Origin: an uncultured Thermomicrobiales bacterium
Lineage (GTDB): Bacteria; Chloroflexota; Chloroflexia; Thermomicrobiales; CADCWN01
Direction of reading: 5' to 3'
Length of the DNA: 50,219 bases
Assembly (NCBI GenBank): GCA_902806415.1
Contig: CADCWN010000386.1
Span: forward strand, 1 to 50,219
Of this stretch, positions 1-8,812 are shown in pieces. The position numbers were made by a program, and so were the translations under genes. The notes below the pieces were generated by a model. It searched no databases and had not been told where the DNA came from. It saw only the letters and a list, made by a program, of their open reading frames with translations. Position 1 is the first letter of the stretch. The number at the start of each line of letters is the position of its first letter.

Positions 1-642
1 AAGGCGGTGACCGGCGACGCGGTCGGCCTGGCGCTCGACTGCGGCCCCGGCTGGACCGTCCCCGACGCGATCCGGCTGGCGCGGGCGCTGGAGCCGCTCA
101 ACGTGCTGTGGCTCGAAGACCTCCTCACCGGCGACTACACCCCCTACGTCAACGCCGATGTCTATCGCGACGTGACGCGCGCCACCACGACCCCGATCCA
201 CACCGGCGAGCAGATCTACCTGCGCCAGAATTTCAAGGAGTTGATCGAGACCCACGCGGTCAACATCGTCGGCCCCGACCCGGCGGATGTCGGCGGGATC
301 GCCGAGTTGAAGTGGATCGCGGAGTACGCCGACCTGCACGGGATCCTGATGGCCCCGCACGGCGTCGGCGACGGCCTGCTGGGCCTCGCGGCGCTCGTGC
401 AGGTCTCGGCCACGCTGCCGCACAACTACATCGCCTTCGAGTACCCGCTCGGCAATCCGCACGGCTTCGGCTACCCGGCGGATGCCCCGGCCTGGTGGTA
501 CGACATCGTGGCGGGACTGCCCGACCCGATCGTCCAGGACGGCTTCATCACCGTCTGGGACCGCCCCGGCATGGGCGTGGACCTGATCCCGGAGAAGGCG
601 CGGGCCTACCTGCGCGAGGAGGACCGGGACTTCTTCGCCTGA
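1..642 (+). CDS. Enolase-superfamily (mandelate racemase/muconate lactonizing) enzyme, C-terminal part
   Basis: This is the C-terminal half of an enolase-superfamily enzyme; the reading frame is open at the window edge, so the start lies upstream and the GTG at 7 is probably not the true start. The TIM-barrel metal ligands of the family appear in order: an Asp in LALDCG (near 37), a Glu in LWLEDL (115-117) and a Glu in HTGEQI (208-210). A C-terminal MAPHG motif (His near 358) is the likely acid/base residue. Such enzymes abstract a proton next to a carboxylate, typically as sugar-acid dehydratases or racemases; the substrate cannot be read from this fragment. It ends about 100 bp before an M20 hydrolase on the same strand, and a ketoglutarate-semialdehyde-type dehydrogenase lies further on, which fits sugar-acid or hydroxy-acid catabolism (inference). 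Confidence 0.88.
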   Translation, partial: KAVTGDAVGLALDCGPGWTVPDAIRLARALEPLNVLWLEDLLTGDYTPYVNADVYRDVTRATTTPIHTGEQIYLRQNFKELIETHAVNIVGPDPADVGGIAELKWIAEYADLHGILMAPHGVGDGLLGLAALVQVSATLPHNYIAFEYPLGNPHGFGYPADAPAWWYDIVAGLPDPIVQDGFITVWDRPGMGVDLIPEKARAYLREEDRDFFA

Positions 643-746
643 TTGACACAACCAGCCGGGGAGAGGATGACACCATCCCCGGCGGGTTCCTTGTATCCTG
701 GGGGCCGCTCTGTGGGGTGGTCGTTGGATGTCGCAAAGGAGGGGTG

Positions 747-2342
747 ATGAGCGCGGGGGAACGCGAAAAAGGGTTCGCCCTCGACTGGCTCGATAAGGAG
801 CGCGAGCGACTATCTATGTTCGACCTGGAGATCTGGCGCTACGCGGAGCCGGCCTGGCGGGAGTATCGGTCGGCGCGGGCCTATGTCGAACTCTTGCGCG
901 CCGAAGGGTTCACCGTCGAGGAGGGCTCGGGCGGGATGCCGACCGCCTTCTGCGCCACCTGGGGCGAGGGCGGGCCGACGCTGGCGAGCTACGCCGAGTA
1001 CGACGCGGTGCCGGGGAATTCGCAGCAGGTCGTGCCGCGCCGCGCGCCGCGCGAGGGGCTGCACCCAGCGGCGGCGGGCCACACCGATCCGCACTCGATG
1101 CTCGGCGTCGCGGCCCTCGCCGGGATCCTCGCCGCGAAGGCGACGATGGAGCAGTATGGACTGTCAGGCACATTAAAATTCTTCGGCGAACCGGCGGAGA
1201 AGGTCTGCGGCTCGAAGCCGATCCACGCGGCGAAAGGCTACTACGATGGCGTGGACGCCTTCATCGCCTACCACCCCTGGCCGCAGAACAGCGTCGCCTG
1301 GGAGACCCATTTCGGGGCCTATTGGAGCGCCGTCTACACCTTCGAGTGCCCCGAGCCGGAGACCTGGATCGATCGGACGCTGATGCCGCCGGGGAGCGGC
1401 AGCCACGCGATCGCCCGCGCCCCCGGCGCGCTCGACGCCCTCTGCCTGATGTACACGATGACCAAGTACACCAAGGAGGCGATGTTCCCGCACACCGGGA
1501 CCTGGACCCTCAACGAGTTCGTCCTGGCGGCGGGCGACGCGACCGCCGACAACCTCGCCCCGAAGTTCAGCCAGATCCAGTACGCCTGGCGCGCGCCGGA
1601 CCTGAAGATCGCCGAGCAGATCGGGCGCGTGCTGGACAACAACGCGCGCAACGCCGCCGCGACGACCGGCTGCCGCGCCTCGATCCAGTGGGTCACCAAG
1701 ACGCGCGTCGGCCTGCCGAATCTGGCGCTGGCCGACCTGACCTATCGCAACCTGGCGCGGGTCGGCCCGCCCGTCTGGGCCGAGTCGGCGCTGACCTTCG
1801 GGCGGGAGATGCAGCGCGAGCTCGGCTGGCCGCAGACCGACTTCCCCTTCCAGCCGCAGGGGCGCGCGCTGACGCCGCCGCAGGAGTTCGAGGCGGGGCT
1901 GCGCGCGATCCTGCCGCCGTGGCAGCTGCACCAGAGCGCCGACGATTATGTCGAATACTGCTGGCACGCGCCGACGGTGCGCCTCTTCACCGCGCGTCCG
2001 ACCCTGCTCTCGGCCGACCCGCGCCACGCGCCGCCCGCCTGGACCTACAACGCTCTCGGCGGCCTCGCGGCGGCGGTCGATCCCGGCATGTTCGTCGCCG
2101 CCAAGACGATCGCCGCCACCCTGCTCGATTTGCTGACGCAGCCCGAAGAACTGGCGCGCTGCCAGGACGAGTGGCGCGAGCGGACCGGCGGCGGGATCGG
2201 CGGCGACCGCTGGGTCGGCCCGCTCCTCCCCGCCGACTTCAGCCCCCCGATCGATCTCCACTGGCCGGAATACGTCAACACCCCGCGCGGCGAGGAATGG
2301 TTTCTGCCGACGCCGATCGCCGGGGCGAACCAGGCGCTGTGA
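747..2342 (+). CDS. M20-family amidohydrolase (AbgB-like) with altered metal motif
   Basis: The product (531 aa) resembles M20 amidohydrolases of the AbgB/aminoacylase type, which hydrolyse N-acyl amino acids or aminobenzoyl-glutamate in the cytosol. The ATG at 747 is chosen because AAAGGAGGGG sits at 735-744; the frame is open further upstream, but that part reads across the preceding gene. Residues about 85-90 contain AEYDAVPG, a hallmark of the family. The usual metal motif GHACGH is replaced by GHTDPHS (about residue 111) and the usual PAEE pair by GEPAEK (about residue 150), so the metal site must differ from the standard one. The body is long for the family (usually 400-480 aa). It follows the enolase-superfamily gene and may be co-transcribed with it. 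The substrate is unknown. Confidence 0.8.
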   Translation: MSAGEREKGFALDWLDKERERLSMFDLEIWRYAEPAWREYRSARAYVELLRAEGFTVEEGSGGMPTAFCATWGEGGPTLASYAEYDAVPGNSQQVVPRRAPREGLHPAAAGHTDPHSMLGVAALAGILAAKATMEQYGLSGTLKFFGEPAEKVCGSKPIHAAKGYYDGVDAFIAYHPWPQNSVAWETHFGAYWSAVYTFECPEPETWIDRTLMPPGSGSHAIARAPGALDALCLMYTMTKYTKEAMFPHTGTWTLNEFVLAAGDATADNLAPKFSQIQYAWRAPDLKIAEQIGRVLDNNARNAAATTGCRASIQWVTKTRVGLPNLALADLTYRNLARVGPPVWAESALTFGREMQRELGWPQTDFPFQPQGRALTPPQEFEAGLRAILPPWQLHQSADDYVEYCWHAPTVRLFTARPTLLSADPRHAPPAWTYNALGGLAAAVDPGMFVAAKTIAATLLDLLTQPEELARCQDEWRERTGGGIGGDRWVGPLLPADFSPPIDLHWPEYVNTPRGEEWFLPTPIAGANQAL

Positions 2343-2353
2343 GGACATGATGG

Positions 2354-2524
2354 TGGCTGGCGGCTGAAGCCGCGCCTCGCGGGCGGCTCACGCCGCCACA
2401 AAGCCTCCCTACGGAGGCTGGGTGACATGAGAGCCAGGGGGGTACCGCCGACTCTCGTATTCCCTAACCCGCGAAGGCGGGTTTTGTGGCCGCAGGCCCG
2501 CGAGGCGCGGCTTCAGCCGCCAGC
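2354..2524. repeat. Two head-to-head copies of a modular multi-hairpin repeat
   Basis: A leftward copy (2354-2419) and a rightward copy (2466-2524) share the ends GCGGCTTCAGCCGC and GCGAGGCG and each carry a separate outer stem: AGCCTCC-CTAC-GGAGGCT at 2402-2419 and ACCCGC-GAAG-GCGGGT at 2467-2482. Related copies lie at 9653-9747, 16103-16163, 23417-23492, 23573-23612, 23665-23720 and 29611-29693. The right copy runs on to AAGTCAGTAT at 2550-2559, the same end as the element at 29581-29728, and supplies the last base of the stop codon of the leftward oxidase gene. Confidence 0.75.
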
Positions 2525-2558
2525 CGGGTTTATAGCAAGTTTTCTCCCGAAGTCAGTA

Positions 2559-3773
2559 TTAGAACCCATGCCCAAAATCGCTCGACAGCACATACTCGTG
2601 CTCGCTCCAGGGCGCGAGCCAGCCGTCGTCCGCGAATCGTTCGAGGCGGAACGACGCCAGATCCACGATCGCTGAGCGCCCATCGATGATCTGCTCGGCC
2701 AGCGCCTGCCCGACCGCTGGACCTTTCTTGAACCCCGCGCCGCTGAACCCGACGCAAAGGTGCAGCCCCTCGACGCCCGGCGCGAGGCCGATGATCGGGT
2801 GGGCGTCGGGGGTCATGTCGTAGAGGCCGGCGTGGCCGCCGAGCGGTGTCGCGCCCGCCATCGCCGGCATCCGGCGCGCGAGGTTGCCGAGCGCCCGCGC
2901 GGGGAACGTCGGGTTGGGGCGCTCGTCATAGGCGTCGGGATCGACCGACTCGTGTCCCTCGCCGCCCCCGATCCCGACCAGCGTGCGGTTCGGCCCCCAG
3001 TTGCGGCAGAAATGGTTGGCGGAGGTATCGACATAGGCCATCGTCCCGCCGCGCGGCATCGCGTCCGGGCTATTGACGATCGCCACCTGCACGCGGATCG
3101 GATCCAGCGGCACGGCGACACCGGCGGTCGCCAGGATCGGTGCGGCCCAGGCCCCCGCCGCGCAGACGACGACCGACGCGTCGATCGGCCCATCGCTCGT
3201 CTCCACGCCGTCGATCCGCCCGCCGACCGCCCGCAGCCCGGTGACCGCCACCCCCTCGCGCAGTCGCGCCCCGCGATCGAGCGCCGCGTCCATCATCCCG
3301 CGCGTCGCGGCGACCGCATCGACGTACCCCGACTCGGCCTCGTACGCCCCGACCGCGACATCATCGAAGCGCGCGAACGGCTGCAACCGGCGCAACTCCT
3401 CGGCGGGCAAGACCTCCGAGCGGATACCGACGCTGTTCTGCAAGGCGACGTTCGCCCGCATCCGCGCGATATTCGGGTCGTCCGGCCCGCTCGTCGCCAC
3501 CGTCACGATCAGGCCGCACCGGTCGTAGCCGCAGTCGCCGCCGACGATCTCGCCCCAATCCTTGAACATCTGGAGGCTGCGATGCGCCAACGTCGCCTCG
3601 GGGCGATTGCTGTAATGCTGACGCAGGAGCGCGCCGCTCTTGCCACTCGCCCCGGACGCCACGGTGCGCTTCTCCAGGACCAGCACATCGCGCACGCCAC
3701 GCCCGGCCAGCGCAAACGCGAGGCTCGCGCCCATGATTCCGCCGCCGATAATCACAACCTCCGCGCGCTCCAC
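2559..3773 (-). CDS. FAD-dependent oxidoreductase, DAO family (sarcosine oxidase beta/glycine oxidase-like)
   Basis: The 404-aa protein is a D-amino-acid-oxidase-fold flavoprotein that oxidises a secondary or primary amine (sarcosine, glycine or dimethylglycine type). The FAD-binding GGGIMG motif is at residues 10-15, followed by VLEKRTVASGASGKSG, and a C-terminal HPIIGLAPGVEGLHLCVGFS block closes the FAD site. The start is the GTG at 3773, preceded by GGAGGCAG; the frame stays open for about 1.5 kb more but only as antisense to the aldehyde dehydrogenase. The TAA stop borrows its final A from the end of a repeat (2559). It is divergent from the small membrane-protein gene. The exact substrate is not evident. 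Confidence 0.9.
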   Translation of the reverse strand: MERAEVVIIGGGIMGASLAFALAGRGVRDVLVLEKRTVASGASGKSGALLRQHYSNRPEATLAHRSLQMFKDWGEIVGGDCGYDRCGLIVTVATSGPDDPNIARMRANVALQNSVGIRSEVLPAEELRRLQPFARFDDVAVGAYEAESGYVDAVAATRGMMDAALDRGARLREGVAVTGLRAVGGRIDGVETSDGPIDASVVVCAAGAWAAPILATAGVAVPLDPIRVQVAIVNSPDAMPRGGTMAYVDTSANHFCRNWGPNRTLVGIGGGEGHESVDPDAYDERPNPTFPARALGNLARRMPAMAGATPLGGHAGLYDMTPDAHPIIGLAPGVEGLHLCVGFSGAGFKKGPAVGQALAEQIIDGRSAIVDLASFRLERFADDGWLAPWSEHEYVLSSDFGHGF

Positions 3774-3784
3774 CCTGCCTCCAA

Positions 3785-3802
3785 TGACGAGTGACGAGTG
3801 AC
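3785..3802 (+). repeat. Heptamer direct repeat upstream of the oxidase gene
   Basis: The unit TGACGAG occurs twice and a half in tandem 12 bp upstream of the oxidase start codon. It is a one-sided example of the 7-mer repeats found as inverted pairs at 22182, 37894 and 47069; no clear inverted partner was found here. Confidence 0.6.
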
Positions 3803-3956
3803 CGTGGTCCCCTGCCGTGTCGGGGGAGAGTGACGAATATAAGGATGGTAGGCGACACGAGGCGTGAGGGCAAACGCGGCCTCTCGTCAACCGGCGATTT
3901 GGTATAGTTCCGAGACAAGTGGCGCGGCGCGGCAGTTCGCGGCGGGGGAGTACAGG

Positions 3957-4175
3957 GTGAGCGGGATTAAACCGAGCGATCTGACGGGGGGCGGGGCGTT
4001 CCGCTGGGTGATTCGCGCGGTGGTGATCGGCTCGCTGCTGCTCGTCTTCCTGCTGCGCTACGGCTTCGACATCAACATCTTCCTCGCCATCCTCGTCAGC
4101 TCGACCGTGCTGCTCCTCGGTCTGCTGATCATCTGGTTCCTGCTGATTAGCGGGCGGATGAAGGTGCGGCACTGA
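3957..4175 (+). CDS. Small two-helix membrane protein, unknown function
   Basis: A 72-aa protein starting at a GTG (3957) behind a GGGGGAG purine run. It has two hydrophobic segments, about residues 17-34 and 38-58, separated by a short polar turn, and a basic tail (GRMKVRH). No domain is recognised. A possible -10 box TATAGT lies at 3903-3908. The gene is divergent from the oxidase and ends before a strong bidirectional terminator. The same frame is open further upstream to an ATG at 3864, but that extension is Arg/Ala-rich and has no good ribosome binding site. Confidence 0.6.
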   Translation: MSGIKPSDLTGGGAFRWVIRAVVIGSLLLVFLLRYGFDINIFLAILVSSTVLLLGLLIIWFLLISGRMKVRH

Positions 4176-4222
4176 GCGCGTTCGGCCGGCGGACGGTTGG
4201 CGCACCAAGCCAGAGCGATAAC

Positions 4223-4259
4223 AAAGAGGGGGGCGGCAACACTTGCCGCCCCCCTCTTT
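4223..4259. terminator. Bidirectional terminator, 17-bp perfect stem
   Basis: Arms 4223-4239 and 4243-4259 pair perfectly over 17 bp with a CAC loop. The AAAGA and TCTTT ends give U-rich 3' ends on both strands. It sits between the convergent small membrane-protein gene and the aldehyde dehydrogenase gene. Confidence 0.93.
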
Positions 4260-4273
4260 CTTGCCCGATGGTG

Positions 4274-5788
4274 TTACGCCGGAGCCCCCGCCCCTTCTTC
4301 CTTGTCGGCCAGGGGAGCCTTGTAGGCCCAGTCGAAGTAGACGGTCTTGACCTGGGTGAAGAAATCGACCGCCGTCTTGCCCTGCTCGCGCGAGAACGAG
4401 CTGGACGCCTTCATCCCGCCGAACGGCGCGTGCGGCTCGGCCCCCGCCGTCTCGGAGTTGACGTGGATGATCCCCGCATCGATGTCGCGGATGAAGCCGA
4501 ACGCGGTGGCGATGTCGCGCGTGAAGATCGAGGCGGAGAGGCCGTACTTGACGCTGTTCGCCAGCGCCAGCCCTTCCGCCGGGTCGTCGATCGGCAGGAC
4601 CGCCAGCACCGGCCCGAAAATCTCCTCCTGCGCCAGCCGCCCCGTCGGCGCGATCCCGGTGAAGATCGTCGGCTTGACGAAGTAACCGTCGCCCAACTCC
4701 TCGGGCGCGCCGCCGGTCACCATCTCGCCGCCCTCGGCCCGCCCGATCCCGATGTAGTCCATCACGCTGTCGCGCTGGCCGGCCGAGACCAGCGGGCCGA
4801 GATCGGTCGTCGCGGCCAGCGGGTCGCCGACGCGCAGGCTCCCGGCGCGGGCGATCAGCTTGTCCACGAACTCGTCGTAGACGCCGCGCTGTACGAAGGC
4901 GCGGCTGGTGGCGGTGCATTTCTGGCCGCTGGACATCATCGCGCCGTTGATCGTCTGGGTCAACGCCAGATCGAGGTCGGCGTCGTTGAGGACGATCACC
5001 GGGTTCTTGCCGCCCATCTCCAGCTGCACCTTCACGCCGCGCTCGGAGTCGAGCGCCCGGCGATAGAGCGCCTTGCCGACCTCGTTCGAGCCGGTGAAGG
5101 TGATCGCGTTGACCGCCTCGTGGCCGACGATCGCGTCGCCGATCGCCCGCCCGGAGCCGGTGACCAGGTTCAGCACCCCCGGCGGCAGCCCCGCCTCGGC
5201 CAGGCACTCGACCAGCAGGGTCGCGGTCAGCGGCGTCAACTCGGCGGGCTTGAAGACGACCGTGTTGCCGTAGGCGAGGGCCGGGGCGATCTTCCAGGCC
5301 GGGATGGCGATCGGGAAGTTCCACGGCGTGATCGCCGCGACGACGCCGAGCGGCACGCGCTCAGTGTAGAGGAAGGTCGTCGGGTTGGACGAGGGGAGGC
5401 GGTCGCCGACCGGCTGCGCCGTCTCGCCGGCGAAGAAGCGGAGGATCGCGGAGGCGCGCAGCGTCTCGCCCTTGCCCTCCTTGAGCGTCTTCCCTTCCTC
5501 GCGGGTCAGCGCCTCGCCGATCTCGTCGGCCCGACGCTCGACGATCTGCGACGCCTTGTAGAGGATATTGCCGCGTGCGATCGGCGACATCTTGCGCCAG
5601 CCGTCGAGCGCGCCGTGCGCCGCATCCATCGCGCGGTCCACGTCGGCGATCGCCGAGGACTGGAAGTGACCCAGGATCTCGCCCGGCCTGGCTGGGTTAC
5701 GATTCTCCCCGGTCGCGCCGCTCGACGAGTCGGCCCATTCGCCGCCGATATAGTTCTGGTAGGTCTTCGCGGTTGCCGTTGCGATCAT
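4274..5788 (-). CDS. Aldehyde dehydrogenase, 2,5-dioxopentanoate (alpha-ketoglutarate semialdehyde) type
   Basis: The 504-aa protein is an NAD(P)-dependent aldehyde dehydrogenase. Visible landmarks are TPWNFP near residue 170, the general base Glu257 in QLEMGGKNP and the nucleophile Cys291 in GQKCTATSR. The GQKCTATSR context and overall length resemble ketoglutarate-semialdehyde dehydrogenases (YcbD-like), which make 2-oxoglutarate in sugar-acid or hydroxyproline breakdown; this sub-assignment is from similarity by eye. ATG 5788 is chosen because GGGAGGAACG precedes it; an ATG 21 codons upstream lacks such a site. The enolase-superfamily enzyme at 1-642 is a plausible pathway partner. Confidence 0.92.
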   Translation of the reverse strand: MIATATAKTYQNYIGGEWADSSSGATGENRNPARPGEILGHFQSSAIADVDRAMDAAHGALDGWRKMSPIARGNILYKASQIVERRADEIGEALTREEGKTLKEGKGETLRASAILRFFAGETAQPVGDRLPSSNPTTFLYTERVPLGVVAAITPWNFPIAIPAWKIAPALAYGNTVVFKPAELTPLTATLLVECLAEAGLPPGVLNLVTGSGRAIGDAIVGHEAVNAITFTGSNEVGKALYRRALDSERGVKVQLEMGGKNPVIVLNDADLDLALTQTINGAMMSSGQKCTATSRAFVQRGVYDEFVDKLIARAGSLRVGDPLAATTDLGPLVSAGQRDSVMDYIGIGRAEGGEMVTGGAPEELGDGYFVKPTIFTGIAPTGRLAQEEIFGPVLAVLPIDDPAEGLALANSVKYGLSASIFTRDIATAFGFIRDIDAGIIHVNSETAGAEPHAPFGGMKASSSFSREQGKTAVDFFTQVKTVYFDWAYKAPLADKEEGAGAPA

Positions 5789-5948
5789 CGTTCCTCCCTT
5801 TTCATACACCTTCTCCACTTCATACGCCCTTGCCACACGGTCACGGTTCACGAGGCGCTGGCGGGCCTGTCGCGGCCATTGTACTCTGTGTGGCGGGGCA
5901 AGGCTGGTATCCTGCCCCCTGACAACGGACGGATGGGAGCGGAGCGGG

Positions 5949-6800
5949 ATGCGGCGGATCGTCTATGGGGATAACTTGCCGGTCCTGGCGGCGTTGCCGA
6001 GCGGGTCGGTGTCGCTGATCTACATCGACCCGCCGTTCAACACCGGGCGTACGCAGGCGCGGGTGCGGGTCCGCACGGAGCGGGCGGCGGATGGCGACCG
6101 CGCGGGCTTCCGGGGTGAGCGTTACCGCACGACGCGGCTGGCGAGCGGGACCTATGCAGACTCGTTCGACGATTACCTCGGCTTCCTGGAGCCGCGCCTG
6201 CGCGAGGCGTATCGGATCCTGGCCCCGCACGGGTCGTTCTACTTCCACATCGACTACCGCGAGGTCCACTACTGTAAGGTGCTGCTCGACGGAATCTTCG
6301 GGCGCGACTCGTTCCTCAACGAGATCATCTGGGCCTACGACTACGGCGCGCGGACGACGAAGCGCTGGCCCGCCAAGCACGACAATATCCTCGTCTACGT
6401 CAAAGACCCGACGAACTATGTCTTCAACGCCGAGGAGGTCGATCGCGAGCCGTACATGGCCCCCGGCCTGGTCGGGCCGGAGAAGGCGGCGCGCGGAAAA
6501 CTCCCCTCGTCAGTCTGGTGGCACACGATCGTCAGCCCAAACGGGCGGGAGAAGACCGGCTACCCGACACAGAAGCCGCTCGGCGTCCTGCGGCGGATCA
6601 TCACCGCCTCCTCACGGCCCGGCGATCTGGTGCTGGACTTCTTCGCCGGCAGCGGGACGACCGGCGCGGCAGCCCTGGCGCTCGGGCGCGACTTCCTGCT
6701 GGTGGATGACAACGAGGCGGCGCTGACGACGATGGCCCGACGCTTCGGCGCGCAGCCCGAGGTCGAGTTCGTCGGCTTCGACCCCGCGCCACATCGTTGA
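5949..6800 (+). CDS. Orphan DNA methyltransferase, beta-class (N4/N6) D12-like
   Basis: A 283-aa amino-methyltransferase. Motif IV (DPPFNTG, Asp27) lies near the N-terminus and the SAM-binding motif I (DFFAGSGTTG, residues 230-239) near the C-terminus, the order of beta-class enzymes such as type III Mod subunits and CcrM-like proteins. A YPTQKP motif precedes motif I. It would methylate adenine N6 or cytosine N4. There is no restriction gene next to it: it is divergent from the aldehyde dehydrogenase (gap 160 bp) and followed by a GH32 gene 59 bp on. The short length leaves little room for a target-recognition domain, about residues 115-200. Confidence 0.9.
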   Translation: MRRIVYGDNLPVLAALPSGSVSLIYIDPPFNTGRTQARVRVRTERAADGDRAGFRGERYRTTRLASGTYADSFDDYLGFLEPRLREAYRILAPHGSFYFHIDYREVHYCKVLLDGIFGRDSFLNEIIWAYDYGARTTKRWPAKHDNILVYVKDPTNYVFNAEEVDREPYMAPGLVGPEKAARGKLPSSVWWHTIVSPNGREKTGYPTQKPLGVLRRIITASSRPGDLVLDFFAGSGTTGAAALALGRDFLLVDDNEAALTTMARRFGAQPEVEFVGFDPAPHR

Positions 6801-6859
6801 GCCGATGCGCGCGGGTCGGTCTCCGTAAGCGTGGCGGGTGTACATTCGGAGGGCAAGCG

Positions 6860-8281
6860 ATGGAGCGACCACGGTTCCACTTCACGCCCGAGGCGGGCTG
6901 GCTGAACGACCCGAATGGGTTCGCCTACTTCGACGGCGAATACCACCTCTTCTACCAGTACGAGCCCGATAGCCTCCTGGGGACCGGCGCGGGGAAGCAC
7001 TGGGGCCACGCGGTCAGCGCCGATCTCGTGGGGTGGACCGATCTGCCGGTCGCGCTCGCGCCGGATGAACTGGGGGCGATCTGGTCCGGCTGCGCGGTCG
7101 TCGATTGGCGGGATACGAGCGGCTTCTTCGGCGGCTCGCCCGGCCTGGTCGCGCTGTTCACGCACTGGCGCGAGGGCGTGCAGGCGCAGAGCCTCGCCCA
7201 CAGCGCCGATCGCGGGCGGACCTGGACGAAGTACGCGGGCAATCCCGTCATCGTCGCGCCGGAGTTGCGCGTCTTCCGCGACCCGAAGGTCTGCTGGCAC
7301 GCCGCGACCGGGCGCTGGATCATGGTCGTCACGATCGGGCAGCGCGCGCGCTTCTACACCTCGCCGAACCTCCGCGACTGGCAGGAGGTGGGCGAGTTCG
7401 GCCAGGGCTACGGCTCGCAGTCCGGCGTCTGGGAGTGCCCCGACCTCTTCCCGTTGCCCGTTGACGGCGCGTCGGGCCGCGAACGCTGGGTACTCTTGAT
7501 CAGTGTCAACGGACCCGGCGGCTCGACGATGGAATACTTCGTCGGCGACTTCGACGGCTGGACGTTCACCAGCGACAACCCCGCCGCGACGGTCCTGCCG
7601 TTCGACTTCGGTCGTGACTGCTACGCCGCGATCACCTGGGCGGATCTGCCGCCGGACGATGGCCGGCGGCTGGCGATCGGCTGGATGAGCAACTGGCGCT
7701 ACGCCCACGATCTGCCCACCGCCCCCTGGCGCGGCGCGCTGACCCTGCCGCGCGAGTTGGTGTTGCAAGAGCGCCCGGAGGGAACCCGGCTGATTCAGCG
7801 ACCGGTCGCCGAGTTGCGAGAATTGCGCGGCCAAACACGGCAGTGGCCCGTGCAGACGATCGCGCCGGAGACGGCGCTCAATCCGGCGCTGACCGGCGAG
7901 GGCGTCGAAATCGTCGTCACGTTCGGCAACGTCGCGGCGCGCGAATTCGGGCTCAAGGTACGAGCGGGCGGCGGGCGCGGGGCCACGGTCGGCTACGACA
8001 CCGCGCGGCAATCGGTGTTCATCGAGCGCGGGGAGGAGGACAACGCGGGGCTGGCCCGGTTCGGCGGTCGGAGCGAAGCCCCGTTGGCGCTCGATGGCGG
8101 CCAGCTCACGCTGCACCTCTTCATCGATCGGTGCTCGATCGAACTCTTCGCGGACGGGGGCGCGGTCGTGCTGACCGACCTGTTCTTTCCCGCCGACCAC
8201 GGGGCGATCGCGCCCTACTGCGCCGCTGGCACCGTGGAACTCCTTGCCCTCACGACGTACGATCTCGCGCCGCCAGGCTGA
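6860..8281 (+). CDS. Glycoside hydrolase family 32 (beta-fructosidase/levanase/invertase-like)
   Basis: A 473-aa GH32 enzyme that cleaves terminal fructose from sucrose, fructans or sucrose-6-phosphate. The family triad is intact: nucleophile Asp17 in WLNDPNG, transition-state Asp141 in FRDPK and acid/base Glu192 in WECPD. An N-terminal five-blade propeller (to about residue 315) and a C-terminal beta-sandwich are implied by length. No signal peptide is present, so it is cytosolic, which favours a sucrose(-6-phosphate) hydrolase or use of imported fructosides. ATG 6860 follows GGAGGG at 6848-6853; the frame is open 21 codons further, into the methyltransferase end. No sugar transporter is adjacent. 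Confidence 0.94.
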   Translation: MERPRFHFTPEAGWLNDPNGFAYFDGEYHLFYQYEPDSLLGTGAGKHWGHAVSADLVGWTDLPVALAPDELGAIWSGCAVVDWRDTSGFFGGSPGLVALFTHWREGVQAQSLAHSADRGRTWTKYAGNPVIVAPELRVFRDPKVCWHAATGRWIMVVTIGQRARFYTSPNLRDWQEVGEFGQGYGSQSGVWECPDLFPLPVDGASGRERWVLLISVNGPGGSTMEYFVGDFDGWTFTSDNPAATVLPFDFGRDCYAAITWADLPPDDGRRLAIGWMSNWRYAHDLPTAPWRGALTLPRELVLQERPEGTRLIQRPVAELRELRGQTRQWPVQTIAPETALNPALTGEGVEIVVTFGNVAAREFGLKVRAGGGRGATVGYDTARQSVFIERGEEDNAGLARFGGRSEAPLALDGGQLTLHLFIDRCSIELFADGGAVVLTDLFFPADHGAIAPYCAAGTVELLALTTYDLAPPG

Positions 8282-8311
8282 GGTTCGTCGGGGCCACGCG
8301 CGGCGCTCCCC

Positions 8312-8812
8312 CTACTCCGCCCGCCGCCCGAGTGGGGAAAGCGAGAGATCGAGATCGCCGGGCGAGGCGCCGTAGAGGGTGAGGAGGACGGCGGCCTCGC
8401 TGTGGTGCTGCGTGCCGTGATTGACGAGATGGACGAGGAGATGCCAGAAGGTTTGGGCGCGCGGCTCGCCGGTGAAGCGGGTGTAGCGGAAGTCGCGATC
8501 CAGGGCGACCCCGTCGAGCGTGTCGAGGAAGGCGCAGACGGCACGCTCGCTCTCTCGCCACCCGGCGACGATCGACCCGACCGTGGGGAAGTCTGCTTCC
8601 TCGAAGCGCGCGAGGGTCGGCTGCCCTTGCCAACGCGCCAGCCAGTTGCGCTCGGCCCAGAGCAGGTGGACGAGGGTAGCGCGCAACGTCCCGCACGGCA
8701 CCGGCGCGGGTGCGACGAACTGCTCGGGCGTGATCCGCGCCAGGGCGGCGAGGATGCGGTCATTGGCCCAGTAGTGGTAGTGGTAGAGGGTGCGGATATC
8801 GTTCGCGTGCAT
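8312..8812 (-). CDS. DinB/YfiT-family four-helix-bundle protein
   Basis: A 166-aa DinB-superfamily protein. The family binds a divalent metal through three His residues; here they are likely His49 in LVHLLWAE and the pair in HLVNHGTQHHSE. Many members are thiol-S-transferases or of unknown function, often stress-linked. It converges on the GH32 gene with only 30 bp between the stops. The function of this member is not known. Confidence 0.88.
   Translation of the reverse strand: MHANDIRTLYHYHYWANDRILAALARITPEQFVAPAPVPCGTLRATLVHLLWAERNWLARWQGQPTLARFEEADFPTVGSIVAGWRESERAVCAFLDTLDGVALDRDFRYTRFTGEPRAQTFWHLLVHLVNHGTQHHSEAAVLLTLYGASPGDLDLSLSPLGRRAE

Noticed and set aside
108-746. An N-terminal extension of the M20 hydrolase frame
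   Set aside because: It overlaps the enolase-superfamily gene in another frame and reads as Arg-rich noise; a strong ribosome binding site precedes ATG 747.
3774-5324. A long N-terminal extension of the FAD oxidase frame
   Set aside because: The extension is antisense to the aldehyde dehydrogenase and crosses the strong bidirectional terminator at 4223-4259; the GTG at 3773 has a good ribosome binding site right before the FAD motif.
4268-5974. A 568-codon open frame on the plus strand
   Set aside because: It is antisense to the aldehyde dehydrogenase, whose catalytic residues and start site are clear; the translation has no recognisable motif.
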